Counted from the first letter of the stretch, positions 17,560-25,929 are shown. The stretch: 64,000 bases of DNA from Pseudomonadota bacterium (GCA_025351005.1 JANXWS010000040.1:62001-126000); one strand, 5' to 3'. Notes: a model not told the origin generated them from the letters alone. A program made the numbers and translations.

Positions 17560-18678
17560 ATGAGTGATCGAAAAAGCCACCGGCCACCACCGGCGGACGC
17601 GTTCCGCGGCCGCGCCGGCGGCAGTGCCGTCAAGGGCACGATCGCGATCTACTTCGTTCGCGCCGTGGTGGCGGCCGTCGGCGCGCGCGGGCAGGACGCC
17701 GCACCGCTCTTGCGCGAGGCGGGCATCCTGCCCGGACTCCTCGACGCACCGCAGTCTAGGGTCTCGGCAACCCAGTATTCTGCACTCTGGCGGCTCGTGA
17801 TCCGCCGGCTGGATGACGAGTTCTTCGGGCAGGACTCGAGGCGCATGAAGGCGGGCAGCTTCGCGCTGCTGTGCCGCTCGGTGGTGCACTGCAGCACGCT
17901 GCGTTCGAGTCTTCACCGCGCCACGCGCTTCTTCAGCGTGCTGCTCGACGACGTCAGCGTCGAACTCGATGAGCACGACGGCCGGGCACGCCTCACTCTG
18001 CACCAGCATCCGCCCGAGCGCGCGCCGGCGGTCTTCGGGCACGAGACGCTGCTCGTGATGGTGCATGGTCTCGCCTGCTGGCTCGTCGGGCGGCGCCTCC
18101 CGATCGTGAGCGCCGCGTTCGCGTTCGCGGAACCGGCGCAGAGCGCCGAGTATCCGGCGCTCTTCGGCGGCGCGCTGCGTTTCGCCGAACCGCGGACCGT
18201 GCTGGAATTCGAGTCCAGGTTCCTGGACCTGCCGGTCGTGCAGAATGAGCGCACCGCGAAGGAGTTCCTGCGGGTGGCGCCCGAGAACATCCTCGTCAAG
18301 TACAAGAACAGCCAGGGTCTGACGGCGCGCATCCGCCGCCGGCTTCGCCAGGCACTGTCGGATGGACCTCCGGCGCTCGACTCGATTGCCCGTGAGCTCA
18401 ACACCGCGCCAGCGACACTGCGACGCCGGCTGAAGGCCGAGGGCCAGTCCTACCAGGCGATCAAGGACGACCTGCGTCGCGACCTGGCGATCAGCTACCT
18501 GACTTCGAGCCAGCTAAGCGTCGCGGAGATCGCCGACCAGCTCGGCTACCTCGACACCAGCGCCTTTCACCGTGCGTTCCGCAAGTGGACCCGCAGCTCG
18601 CCGGGCGCTTACCGCCGTGCGGCCGTCAGCACAATCGACTCGCCGCTCGCGCCGGCCGGTGAGACCAGGTCGCCGTGA
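17560..18678 (+). CDS. AraC-family transcriptional regulator (ArgR/OruR-like, Arabinose_bd N-domain)
   Basis: A 372-residue regulator. The N-terminal 200 residues resemble the Arabinose_bd domain of OruR/VirS-type regulators (LLREAGI near the start, LLCRSVVHCSTLRSSL in the middle). The C-terminal third is the AraC double helix-turn-helix: LDSIARELNTAPATLRRRLKAEG for the first helix pair, then LAISYLTSSQLSVAEIADQLGY and DTSAFHRAFRKWTRSSPGAYR for the second, the strongest family signature. The ATG at 17560 is preferred over a GTG six codons earlier. It is read divergently from icmF across 178 bp, so icmF is its most likely target; this is inferred only from position. Confidence 0.9.
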   Translation: MSDRKSHRPPPADAFRGRAGGSAVKGTIAIYFVRAVVAAVGARGQDAAPLLREAGILPGLLDAPQSRVSATQYSALWRLVIRRLDDEFFGQDSRRMKAGSFALLCRSVVHCSTLRSSLHRATRFFSVLLDDVSVELDEHDGRARLTLHQHPPERAPAVFGHETLLVMVHGLACWLVGRRLPIVSAAFAFAEPAQSAEYPALFGGALRFAEPRTVLEFESRFLDLPVVQNERTAKEFLRVAPENILVKYKNSQGLTARIRRRLRQALSDGPPALDSIARELNTAPATLRRRLKAEGQSYQAIKDDLRRDLAISYLTSSQLSVAEIADQLGYLDTSAFHRAFRKWTRSSPGAYRRAAVSTIDSPLAPAGETRSP

Positions 18679-18744
18679 GCGCCGCGGCGCGACTCCCCGC
18701 TCGTGCGCTACGGTACGGCGCCGGCCGAAGACACCGACAACCCG

Positions 18745-19347
18745 TCAAAAACTCCACGTCACTCCGACCGACATCAGGTCAAGGCTGCCGTTGCCGGTGC
18801 TGATGCGCTCGACCTCCGCACGGGCCGCGAGGCTCCGCACGCCCAGCCGGACTCCGGCCCCGTAGCCGACGTGGGTCGCGGATGCGCTGTAGTGGAACGG
18901 AGGGACACACAGAAAGCCTGGCGGGCAATTGGTGATCTGGCCGCTGGCGGAGGTGTCGAGCCTCGCCGGCCCGGCCTTCGCAAAGACGGCGAGCGGACCC
19001 AGCGGCAGGTAGGCCACGCCGAACATCGCCACTGCCCTTGCTTGCGCATCGACCTGCCACTGCACGCCGGCCTGCGTGACGGTGCGGCTAGGGTGGCCGA
19101 AGTCGATGTACTCCACCTCGGCCCCGACGAATGATACCGGCCGCAGACCGGCCAGTACCTTCCACGCGCCGCGATGCTCGTCGAAGCCCGCGAGTGCGAA
19201 CGAGCCCGCATTGTCGATCGCCACGCGCGACTGGCCGATGCCGCCGCCGACGTACAGGCCGAGCGGATCTGCGGTGGCCGCAGGTGCTGCGACCAGAGCC
19301 ACGATTGACGCGATGGCAGCGAGGGTCGGGATCGGGGGAACGTTCAT
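18745..19347 (-). CDS. Outer-membrane beta-barrel protein (OmpA/opacity-like)
   Basis: A 200-residue protein with a signal peptide (hydrophobic core LAAIASIVALVAAPAATA) followed by the alternating aromatic and glycine pattern of an 8-strand barrel: GLYVGGGIGQSRV as the first strand, then VLAGLRPVSFVGAEVEYIDFG, and a final strand LDLMSVGVTWSF ending in Phe, as outer-membrane barrels do. The extracellular loop NCPPGFLCVPPFHY has two Cys that could form a disulfide. The ATG at 19347 with GGAG about 8 bp upstream decides the start. No transport function can be assigned. Confidence 0.8.
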   Translation of the reverse strand: MNVPPIPTLAAIASIVALVAAPAATADPLGLYVGGGIGQSRVAIDNAGSFALAGFDEHRGAWKVLAGLRPVSFVGAEVEYIDFGHPSRTVTQAGVQWQVDAQARAVAMFGVAYLPLGPLAVFAKAGPARLDTSASGQITNCPPGFLCVPPFHYSASATHVGYGAGVRLGVRSLAARAEVERISTGNGSLDLMSVGVTWSF

Positions 19348-19547
19348 GGTTTCACTCCGGGCTGCGTCGTGCAACGCGCGATCGCGTGCTGCGTTGACCG
19401 TCCGGTTCGCCCGGCCGTCGCTGCGCCACGGCGCCCGCGTGCCGCCCTCGTGGCGCACGGCGGCCGGGCGGGTACGTTAAACTCAGGCGTGCCGTGGCGC
19501 CAGTGGCGAGCGTTTGGACGCCTGCTCGACGTCGGGAGGAGTCGGCA

Positions 19548-19826
19548 ATGCTGAAAGCAGTTCCCACGGTGCAGGTCGACAATGCCCGCGTCGTGGTCAC
19601 GGAATGGCGCTTCCCACCGGGCGCCGAGACCGGGTTCCACGTGCATGCCCACGACTACGTGGTCGTGCCGCTGACGAGCGGCACGTTGCGGCTCGACGAA
19701 GCCGACGGCAGCCGCGACGCACAACTGCGAGCCGGCGTCTCCTACGCGAGACCGGCCGGGATCGCCCACAACGTCATCAACGTCAACGACCACGACTTCG
19801 TCTTTGTCGAGGTCGAGCTGCGCTGA
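19548..19826 (+). CDS. Small cupin-domain protein
   Basis: A 92-residue single-domain cupin. The metal-binding motifs are visible as PGAETGFHVHAHDYVVVPLTSG (His, His and a following acidic/His set) and the second motif GIAHNVIN with a His ligand. Small stand-alone cupins of this size are often sensors or simple isomerase-like proteins, but no reaction can be inferred. The ATG at 19548 follows GGGAGGAG with good spacing and excludes an earlier in-frame ATG. Downstream, convergent, lies the ahpF remnant; there is no operon partner on its own strand. Confidence 0.85.
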   Translation: MLKAVPTVQVDNARVVVTEWRFPPGAETGFHVHAHDYVVVPLTSGTLRLDEADGSRDAQLRAGVSYARPAGIAHNVINVNDHDFVFVEVELR

Positions 19827-19875
19827 GCAGGCTGTGCTCGCCATCCGGCGGCGATGACGGAGCCGAGCGCGAGGC

Positions 19876-20037
19876 TCAGGCGGCGGCCGGCAGCGGCGAG
19901 AGCGCCGTGATCTCGCCGAGCAGCTCGAGCATCTCGCGCGAGCGGTCGCTGTCGTCCTGCGCGGCGGCCAGTTCGACCGGCTGCGCCAGCCGCTGCAGAT
20001 ACTGCTGCAGCTGTCCCTTCAGGTTTGCGTCGAGCAT
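19876..20037 (-). pseudogene. ahpF: N-terminal remnant of ahpF (53 codons)
   Basis: Directly behind ahpC on the same strand lies a 53-codon frame that starts with ATG (20035-20037) and ends with TGA (19876-19878). Its translation begins MLDANLKGQLQQYLQRL, continues with QPVELAAAQDDS and ends LLGEITALSPLPAAA. This follows the first 50 residues of AhpF (MLD.N.K.QL..YL..L..PVEL.A..DDS....E..ELL.EI..LS). The remaining 470 residues of AhpF, including both CxxC sites and the FAD domain, are absent; the sequence runs into the 3' end of the cupin gene. I read it as a decayed or deleted reductase gene. It could still be translated as a short peptide, though the ribosome site is weak. Confidence 0.75.
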
Positions 20038-20112
20038 GAGTGGTCCGGCGCGTGTGGTGTACAGGTCGCCCGGGCTCGCGCTCTGCGTCGCGCAGCCGGT
20101 CGCCGACCCGAG

Positions 20113-20676
20113 TCAGATCTTGCCGACCAGCTGCAGCGACGGCGCCAGAGTCGGCGCGCCCGGGGTCCACTTCGCGGGGCAGACCTCGCCGGCGTGTGAG
20201 GCGACGTACTGCGCCGCCGTGACCTTGCGCAACAGTTCCCTGGCGTCGCGGCCGATGCCGTTGTCGTGCACCTCGATCGTCTTGATCCTGCCTGCCGGGT
20301 CGATGACGAAGGTGCCGCGCAGCGCGAGGCCCTGCTCTTCGATCAGGACCTCGAAGTTACGCGCGAGCGTTGCCGTCGGGTCCCCGATCAGCGGGTATCG
20401 CACCCTGCTGATGGTGTCGGACGTGTCGTGCCACGCCTTGTGCGCGAAATGAGTGTCGGTCGACACGGCATAGAGATCGACACCGATCTTCTGGAACTCG
20501 TCGTAGTGGTCGGCGAGGTCGCCGAGTTCGGTCGGACAGACGAACGTAAAGTCGGCCGGGTAGAAGACGATGACCGACCACTTCCCCTTCAGGTCCTCGT
20601 GCGTGACGGGCACGAACTTGCCGTTGTGGTACGCGGTAGCCTTGAAGGGCTTGATCTCGGTGTTGATGAGGGACAT
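20113..20676 (-). CDS. ahpC: Alkyl hydroperoxide reductase AhpC (typical 2-Cys peroxiredoxin)
   Basis: A 187-residue peroxiredoxin, exactly the usual AhpC length. The peroxidatic Cys is in [15 protein letters not shown] (Cys47) and the resolving Cys in GEVCPAKW near residue 166. It reduces H2O2 and organic peroxides in the cytoplasm. Its usual electron donor AhpF is present only as a short remnant next door, so another reductant must serve it. GAGGA lies 7 bp before the ATG. An OxyR-type palindrome is located about 90 bp upstream. Assignment is secure. Confidence 0.97.
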   Translation of the reverse strand: MSLINTEIKPFKATAYHNGKFVPVTHEDLKGKWSVIVFYPADFTFVCPTELGDLADHYDEFQKIGVDLYAVSTDTHFAHKAWHDTSDTISRVRYPLIGDPTATLARNFEVLIEEQGLALRGTFVIDPAGRIKTIEVHDNGIGRDARELLRKVTAAQYVASHAGEVCPAKWTPGAPTLAPSLQLVGKI

Positions 20677-20760
20677 GGACGGATTCCTCGGGCCGGTTGG
20701 AGAACGGCGACGATGCTGGCAGCGCCCGGGGAATTAATGAAATGGATTGATGTAATGATA

Positions 20761-20781
20761 GCGATAGGTGTGGCCTATCGC
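20761..20781 (-). promoter_or_regulatory. OxyR-type operator upstream of ahpC
   Basis: A perfect 8-bp inverted repeat GCGATAGG-N5-CCTATCGC lies 85-105 bp upstream of the ahpC start. Its core reads ATAG-N7-CTAT, the half-motif of the OxyR consensus. A second, poorer copy in the correct 22-bp phase (ATGG...TAAT, 20742-20756) precedes it. The location just upstream of a likely ahpC promoter fits activation by oxidised OxyR. The oxyR gene itself is not in this window. Confidence 0.6.
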
Positions 20782-20850
20782 CTTGGCCGCCCGGCGCACG
20801 ACGCGCACCGGAGACCTGCTTGCCCGCGGCCGGCAGCGGCGCCGGTGCGT

Positions 20851-21798
20851 CTAGGCCGCCGGCCGGCTGATCTTCGGCAGGGCCGGGCGGGTCGCCAGCG
20901 CGGTGGCCATCAGCCGCTCGACCATCGCGCGCGTCGCGGAGTCGAGCGGCAGGCGCGGCGGCCGCGTCAGTTCGCCGCCTCGCCCGACCAGGCGCTCGCA
21001 CAGCTTGATGCACTGCACTAGGTCCGCGCGCGCATCGAGGTGCAACAGCGGCAGGAACCAGCGGTAGATCGCGAGGGCCTCGTCGTAGCGCCCGGCACGC
21101 GCGAGCCAGAACATCGCCTCGGCCTCGTGCGGAAAGGCGTTGCAGAGCCCGGACACCCAGCCGACCGCGCCGACCAGCACGCTCTCGAGCACTACGTCGT
21201 CGAGGCCCGCGAACAGCACGAAGCGCCCGCCGACCGCCGCAACCAGGTCGGTGAAGCGGCGCGTGTCGCCGGAACTCTCCTTGAACGCGACGATCGTCTC
21301 GACGTCGGCGAGCGCGGCCAGCATCTCCGGGGTCACGTCGGTGCGGTAGATCGGGGGGTTGTTGTAGACCATGACCGGGAGATCGAGCGCCGTCGCCACG
21401 CTGCGGAAGTGATGGACCGTCTCGAAAGGCGTCGCGCTGTAGACCATCGCCGGCATCAGCATGATGCCGTCGGCGCCGAGGCGCCGGACCTCGCGCCCGA
21501 CGTCGATCGCGAACGCGCTCGTGTACTCGGCGATGCCGCACAGCACCGGCACGCGCCCCGCGGCAGCCGCAACCGCGGCCTCGAGCACGTCAAGCTTCTC
21601 GACGCGCGACAGCGAGCAGTTCTCGCCGACGGTGCCGTTGACGACGAGGCCCGAGACACCATCGGCGATCAGCCGCTTGACGACCCTGGCAGTCGCCTCG
21701 AGGTCGATGCCGTAGGAGCGGTCGTCCCGGTACTGGACCGTGACGGCCGGGAATACGCCGGCCCAGGTCACGCGTTGCTTGCGATCGTTCGGACTCAT
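20851..21798 (-). CDS. DapA-superfamily (class I) aldolase/lyase, not DapA itself
   Basis: A 315-residue TIM-barrel protein of the DHDPS/N-acetylneuraminate lyase superfamily. The Schiff-base Lys is in VAFKESSGD and the catalytic Tyr in VMVYNNPPIYRTD. The substrate-binding segment reads NGTVGENCSLS where DapA has GTTGE: the second Thr is Val, so lysine biosynthesis activity is unlikely. A pyruvate- or keto-acid-dependent aldolase or dehydratase is more probable. The ATG at 21798 is preceded by AGGAGG, which fixes the start. It sits upstream of ahpC on the same strand with a 174-bp gap holding the OxyR-like site, so they are separate units. Confidence 0.88.
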   Translation of the reverse strand: MSPNDRKQRVTWAGVFPAVTVQYRDDRSYGIDLEATARVVKRLIADGVSGLVVNGTVGENCSLSRVEKLDVLEAAVAAAAGRVPVLCGIAEYTSAFAIDVGREVRRLGADGIMLMPAMVYSATPFETVHHFRSVATALDLPVMVYNNPPIYRTDVTPEMLAALADVETIVAFKESSGDTRRFTDLVAAVGGRFVLFAGLDDVVLESVLVGAVGWVSGLCNAFPHEAEAMFWLARAGRYDEALAIYRWFLPLLHLDARADLVQCIKLCERLVGRGGELTRPPRLPLDSATRAMVERLMATALATRPALPKISRPAA

Positions 21799-22038
21799 TC
21801 GTGGCCTCCTGCAGGAGTCGGGAGTATGGCGCGGATCGGCGGGTTGTTCACGACCGCCTGCGGGCTGCGCGAGCCGGACTGGCCCCGGTCGCCCGGTCGT
21901 ACGCGCCCGCCGGCCGGGTCCTGGCCGTTGCCCGACCATCACGGTCGACGCTGGGACCGGCGCGCCGAGGGGTGTATTCTCGCCGCGTTCTGCGTTCACG
22001 GCTGCCGGCACTCAAGATCAAAACGAAGGGAGACGCAG

Positions 22039-22548
22039 ATGACGGAACTCAAGCAATGCGCGATCGTCCTCGCCAGCCTTGTGATCCTGATGGGCTGCAC
22101 GCGCGGCATGCCGCCGGCCGACGTCGCCGCGGACCAGGCGGCGCTCCGGGCCGTCAATCCCGCGTGGATCAAGGCGTACAACGCGGGCGACGCCGATGGC
22201 CTCTCCTCGTTGTACACGGAGGACGCGGTCTGGAATCCGCCCGGTTCGCCGCCGATCCGCGGGCGCGCCGCGATCCGCGACTTCTTCAAGAAGGACACGG
22301 CAGGCACGGCCGCGGCCGGGCTCAGCTTCACCATGAGCCCCGCGACCGAGATCGGCATCTCGGGGGATCTTGGGTGGGAGTGGGGAACCTTCACCGCAAC
22401 CGACAAGACCGGTGCGACCGTCGATGCCGGCAAATACCTGACGGTCCACGAGCGCAAGGATGGCAAGTGGATGATCATCCGCGACATCTACAATTCGGAC
22501 CTGACCCCGGCCGCTCCACCGGCGCCGGCCGCGGCAACTGCGAAGTAG
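22039..22548 (+). CDS. SnoaL/DUF4440-like lipoprotein
   Basis: A 169-residue envelope lipoprotein. The signal peptide ends in the lipobox LMGC (Cys20). The mature part is an NTF2-like fold of the SnoaL/DUF4440 type: an N-terminal helix ADQAALRAVNPAWIKAYNAGD, then SLYTEDAVWNPPGSPPIRGRAAIRDFF, and a C-terminal sheet with TVHERKDGKWMIIRDIYNSD. That ending (KDGKW.I..D.YNSD) is typical. The family binds small ligands or acts as a ketosteroid isomerase-like enzyme; no active-site assignment is possible. GGGAG lies about 8 bp before the ATG. It stands alone on its strand. Confidence 0.85.
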   Translation: MTELKQCAIVLASLVILMGCTRGMPPADVAADQAALRAVNPAWIKAYNAGDADGLSSLYTEDAVWNPPGSPPIRGRAAIRDFFKKDTAGTAAAGLSFTMSPATEIGISGDLGWEWGTFTATDKTGATVDAGKYLTVHERKDGKWMIIRDIYNSDLTPAAPPAPAAATAK

Positions 22549-22859
22549 CCGGTCCTGTCGAGGCCGGTCGCCTGAGGCGGCAACGGCGGCAGGACCCGGC
22601 CGGGCCCGCCGGCCCGCGGCCCGGATTCCGCTCGACGCGGCAACCCGTGACGGCGTCTCCTGCAAGGACGACGTCGACGTCGAAGCGTTCATCCGGGACT
22701 GCAGAATGCGGTGCCGCCACCACGCGACGGCGCGCGACAACTCGCCGCTGCCGCCGTGACAAGTCCCCGTATTTCGGCTCACGGCGGGAACAGGTACCTT
22801 AGGCAGGGATCGGACCAGACCCGGGGCCGGGCGTGCGGCTCCGCGGAAAGAAGCACCGT
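22549..22859. other. Intergenic region before cytochrome b561
   Basis: These 311 bp have no plausible gene. The AT-richer part near 22757-22803 is the likely promoter region for cytochrome b561. No repeat or hairpin stood out. Confidence 0.3.
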
Positions 22860-23432
22860 ATGGGCCAGATTCTGAACTTCGATTCCGGCCGCACCATCGT
22901 CGCGGCCGACTACTATGACCGGGGCACCATCATCCTTCACTGGGTGACGGCCGCGCTGGTGGGACTGACGTGGACGCTTGGCCAGTGCATCGATTTCTTC
23001 CCCAAGGGCGCGCCGCGAACCGCCGCGCGATCGGTCCACATACTGATCGGCGCGACGCTGGTCCTGCTGCTGGTCGCCCGACTGGCCTGGCGCATCGGCT
23101 GGGGACGGCGGCTGCCGCCGGCGGGCAGTGGCGCCCTCGCCCGGACCGCGACCTATACGCACGTCATCCTGTACATGCTGCTGGCTGCGACTCTACTGCT
23201 CGGCGTCGCGAACGCGTGGATTCGCGGTGACACGATTACCGGCCTGTTCAAGATACCCTCGCTCGCACCGGGCGACGAGGTCTTGAAGGCGCTCGTCGAG
23301 GACTGGCACGGCACGGCCGCCGACTTGGTCGTCGCGGTCGCCGGCCTGCATGCCGTCGCCGGCCTGTACCATCACTTCCGGCTGCGCGACGGCGTCCTGC
23401 GCCGGATGCTGCCGATGCGCGACCGACGCTAG
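22860..23432 (+). CDS. Cytochrome b561
   Basis: A 190-residue integral membrane b-type cytochrome with four predicted transmembrane helices. Candidate haem ligands are the His in [13 protein letters not shown] (helix 1), [14 protein letters not shown] (helix 2), [13 protein letters not shown] (helix 3) and [11 protein letters not shown] (helix 4), the usual arrangement for bacterial CybB/YceJ-type proteins. The family passes electrons from quinol and can act as a superoxide:quinone oxidoreductase. The ATG at 22860 is favoured over an ATG nine codons upstream by GGAAAG at suitable distance. It is followed on the same strand by threonine aldolase after 62 bp, with no obvious functional link. 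Confidence 0.92.
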   Translation: MGQILNFDSGRTIVAADYYDRGTIILHWVTAALVGLTWTLGQCIDFFPKGAPRTAARSVHILIGATLVLLLVARLAWRIGWGRRLPPAGSGALARTATYTHVILYMLLAATLLLGVANAWIRGDTITGLFKIPSLAPGDEVLKALVEDWHGTAADLVVAVAGLHAVAGLYHHFRLRDGVLRRMLPMRDRR

Positions 23433-23494
23433 ACCGTGGCCGCGCCGAAGCCGATCCGGCCTGCCGCGGCCGAACGACAAGGGCCGAGACTCGC

Positions 23495-24529
23495 ATGAAG
23501 ACTGCGGATTTCATCGACGTTCGAAGCGACACCGTCACCCGTCCGACCGCCGCAATGCTCGAGGCGATGATGCGGGCGCCGGTCGGCGACGACGTGTTCG
23601 GCGAAGACGAGACGGTCAACGAGTTGCAGCGCAGGACAGCCGACCTGTTCGGCATGCAGGCCGCGTTGTTCTGCCCTACGGGCACGATGACGAACCAGAT
23701 CGCCATCAAGCTGCACACGCAGCCCGGTGACGAGGTGATCTGCGACCAGCTGGCGCACGTGTACCTCTACGAGGGCGGGGGCATCGCAGTCAATTCGCAG
23801 GCCTCGGTGCGGGTGCTGCAGGGCGACCAGGGTCGCTTCACCGCCGCACAGGTTCGCGACAACGTGAACCGGCGCAGCGACTCGCATTTTCCGTGGACCC
23901 GCCTGGTCACGATCGAGAACACCGTCAACCGGGGCGGCGGCTGCTGCTGGGATCTCGGCGAGTTGCGACGCATCCGCAAGGTCTGCGACGCCGAGCGGCT
24001 GGCGCTGCACCTGGACGGCGCACGGCTCTTCAATGCCCTCGCCGCGACGCAGGCGACGCCGCAGCAGTACGGCGAGCTGTTCGACACGGTCTCGGTCTGC
24101 CTTTCTAAGGGGCTCGGCGCGCCGGCCGGTTCCGTGCTGCTCGGGACCCGCGAGCACATCGGTCGGGCACACCGGCTGCGGAAGGTCATGGGCGGCGGCA
24201 TGCGACAGGCCGGCTATCTCGCGGCGGCGGGCCTGTACGCGCTCGACCACCACGTCGAGCGGCTGCCCGAGGACCACCGCAAGGCCCGCACGCTCGCGAC
24301 CGAGCTCGAGCGCCTGCCCTTCGTGGCAACCGTGTTCCCCGTGCAGACGAACATCGTGATCTTCCGGCTGGACGCGCGGGCCAGCGGCGACGCATTTCTC
24401 GCGCACCTGCTCGACCACGGCGTCAAGGCAAGCAGCATCGGGCCGCAGCTGATCCGGTTCGTGTTCCACCTCGACGTCAGCGAGGACCAGCTCGGCAAAC
24501 TGGTCGCCGCGACACGAGGCTTCGGCTGA
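23495..24529 (+). CDS. ltaE: Low-specificity L-threonine aldolase
   Basis: A 344-residue PLP-dependent fold-type I enzyme that splits L-threonine and L-allo-threonine to glycine and acetaldehyde. The N-terminus [16 protein letters not shown] and [15 protein letters not shown] are the family signature; the aldehyde/PLP pocket is in [11 protein letters not shown] and HLDGARLFN. The PLP-binding Lys is K205 in [34 protein letters not shown] is also strongly conserved. Length and termini are normal. An SD of poor quality precedes the ATG. No regulatory site was seen. Confidence 0.95.
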   Translation: MKTADFIDVRSDTVTRPTAAMLEAMMRAPVGDDVFGEDETVNELQRRTADLFGMQAALFCPTGTMTNQIAIKLHTQPGDEVICDQLAHVYLYEGGGIAVNSQASVRVLQGDQGRFTAAQVRDNVNRRSDSHFPWTRLVTIENTVNRGGGCCWDLGELRRIRKVCDAERLALHLDGARLFNALAATQATPQQYGELFDTVSVCLSKGLGAPAGSVLLGTREHIGRAHRLRKVMGGGMRQAGYLAAAGLYALDHHVERLPEDHRKARTLATELERLPFVATVFPVQTNIVIFRLDARASGDAFLAHLLDHGVKASSIGPQLIRFVFHLDVSEDQLGKLVAATRGFG

Positions 24530-25075
24530 TCGGCGCCGCGCCCGCCCGGTCCGCTGGCCGCCGAGGACGCGGGAGCGATGCAGGCTGCCGCTTGAGATGC
24601 TTGTGCGCTCGACGGTGCGGATCGTGACGTCGGCAGTCTCGTCGGCTGCAAACGTCATGCGGCCCGACACCTCGAGAACAAGCGCGCATCGGAACTCGTT
24701 CGCTGACAATCAGAATCCCCCGACGCCTGGCGTTGAATCGATGCCCGCCGCAGCACCGACGTCCGGCGCATCGCCAGTTGTTCGACCACGAGTCGGCCTG
24801 CGCCAGCCGGTCGCCAGGCTCCCGGGTCCGACGACTCTGGTGGTGGTTGCGGTGCAGCGCCGGGACCGACATGCAGAATCCCCGCCGGGCGGGATTTCCC
24901 GAGTCCGATTCCCGCGGATCAGCGCTGACGATCGTGCCCGTCTGACTGGCTCGGCCCGCCTCCGGCGCCGGCCCCGGTGGCGACCCGTCAGCGCTTGCGG
25001 ACCGCGACTTCGCCCGCATCGGGGCCGGCAATGCGCTATGGTGTGCACTCACGATGCGGGGAGCACCAAGGTCCT
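24530..25075. other. Long intergenic region, no gene recognised
   Basis: At 546 bp this is the longest non-coding gap outside the riboswitch region. Open frames on both strands cross it, but their translations are low-quality and none has a ribosome site with a sensible N-terminus. One imperfect hairpin occurs at about 24876-24897 (AATCCCCGCC pairing with GGCGGGATT); it lacks a T-run on either strand, so it is not a simple terminator. No tRNA-like cloverleaf could be folded by eye. Confidence 0.3.
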
Positions 25076-25210
25076 ATGGCAAAGCCAAACTATCACCACC
25101 TGAAGAAACAGCGCGAGGCGGCGAAGAAACGCGAACAGCAGGAAAAGCTCGTCAAGCGTCAGCGCATCCCAGCCGCACCTGAAGCCGACCCGACGAAGAG
25201 CGTGCCATGA
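25076..25210 (+). CDS. Small Lys/Arg-rich protein (44 aa)
   Basis: A 44-residue, strongly basic, probably helical protein (MAKPNYHHLKKQREAAKKR at the start). About one third of residues are Lys or Arg with scattered Glu and Gln, as in short RNA- or ribosome-associated helices. I have seen similar short proteins in other proteobacteria without an assigned role. It is followed by a second tiny gene through an ATGA overlap, which supports real translation of both. Codon use is less GC-extreme than its neighbours because Lys AAG/AAA codons dominate. Confidence 0.65.
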   Translation: MAKPNYHHLKKQREAAKKREQQEKLVKRQRIPAAPEADPTKSVP

Positions 25211-25311
25211 GCAAGGGAATGGAGCGTCGCAAGGAAACAAAGAAGAAGCCGGCCAAAACCGCCGACGAGAAGCGGCTGGCGAAACGCGAAAAGCAGGCGC
25301 AACGACGCTGA
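25207..25311 (+). CDS. Tiny Lys/Arg-rich protein (34 aa)
   Basis: A 34-residue basic protein starting MSKGMERRKETKKKPAK and ending KREKQAQRR. The ATG at 25207 overlaps the TGA of the previous gene (ATGA), a translational-coupling arrangement that would be unlikely by chance for two such short frames. Composition (K, R, E, A, Q) matches its partner, so they probably act together or are paralogous helices. Function unknown. No terminator hairpin with a T-run follows before the RNA-binding protein leader. Confidence 0.6.
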   Translation: MSKGMERRKETKKKPAKTADEKRLAKREKQAQRR

Positions 25312-25489
25312 CGCGCGCGGCCACGATAGTCCGGCCTGGGCCCAGGCCCTGTGTTAGACTCGCCGTCGATCGTTGCCCGTCCGTATGAATCAGGCGCCTA
25401 GCGCGCACTGCACGCAGCCGAATTGACCTCGATCAGGTGACACGATGCACCGGTCGGGCGCTGCCGGGGAATGAACCCCCCTTCCGTTT

Positions 25490-25580
25490 CTTGACCGTCA
25501 TGCGCGTGTCTTGCGCGTCCGTCGCGGATGACATCCGCGCGCATGCGTTTGTCTACAGTCCACTCAGGTATTTCACCATC
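25490..25580 (+). promoter_or_regulatory. Structured 5' leader of RRM protein gene
   Basis: Within the 269-bp gap before the RRM gene two nested hairpins can be drawn. An outer one pairs CATGCGCG (25499-25506) with CGCGCATG (25538-25545). An inner one pairs GCGGAT (25524-25529) with ATCCGC (25533-25538); they compete for one base. A TTAGACT minus-10-like box at 25354-25360 could start a leader of about 220 nt. Long structured leaders are usual for cold-inducible RNA-binding proteins, so a thermosensing or autoregulatory role is plausible but not shown. Confidence 0.4.
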
Positions 25581-25874
25581 ATGGCTAAGATTTACGTTGG
25601 TAACCTCCCTTTCACCGCCACCGAGGAATCCGTGCGCAAGCTGTTCAGCACGCATGGTCCCGTCACGTCAGTGGCGCTGCCGACCGATCGCGAGACCGGG
25701 CGTCCCCGTGGCTTCGGCTTCGTCGAGATGTCGACCGCCGACGCGGCGACCGCGATCGGCGCGCTGAACGGTCACTCGATGGAAGGCCGTCCGCTGCGCG
25801 TCAACGAGGCGCAGGACAAGCCCCAGTCCCAGAATCGTTCCGGCGGCGGTTTCCGCTCGGGCGATCGCTGGTAA
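25581..25874 (+). CDS. RRM-domain RNA-binding protein
   Basis: A 97-residue single-RRM protein. RNP2 is KIYVGNLPF at residues 3-11 and RNP1 is RGFGFVEM at about 43-50, both complete with their aromatic residues. The C-terminal tail is short and rich in Gly, Ser, Arg and Asn (QSQNRSGGGFRSGDRW), like the glycine-rich RNA-binding proteins of cyanobacteria and proteobacteria that accumulate in the cold. It would bind single-stranded RNA in the cytoplasm. The ATG at 25581 gives the canonical MAKIYVGNL start; an in-frame ATG well upstream does not. A strong terminator follows. Confidence 0.93.
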   Translation: MAKIYVGNLPFTATEESVRKLFSTHGPVTSVALPTDRETGRPRGFGFVEMSTADAATAIGALNGHSMEGRPLRVNEAQDKPQSQNRSGGGFRSGDRW

Positions 25875-25929
25875 CGGGAACGCGGAGCGCTTCCAGCCGC
25901 GGACGTCCGCGCTGCGCATCCGCGATGAT

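Noticed and set aside
13533-17567. A 1344-codon open frame antisense to icmF
   Set aside because: Its translation is Arg/His/Asp/Val-rich with no domain, and it is the mirror frame of a fully recognised enzyme in high-GC DNA.
20851-21798. dapA, dihydrodipicolinate synthase
   Set aside because: The second substrate Thr is replaced by Val (GTVGE) and there is no lysine-pathway context, so only the superfamily is called.
24876-24897. Rho-independent terminator
   Set aside because: A hairpin exists but no T-run follows it on either strand.
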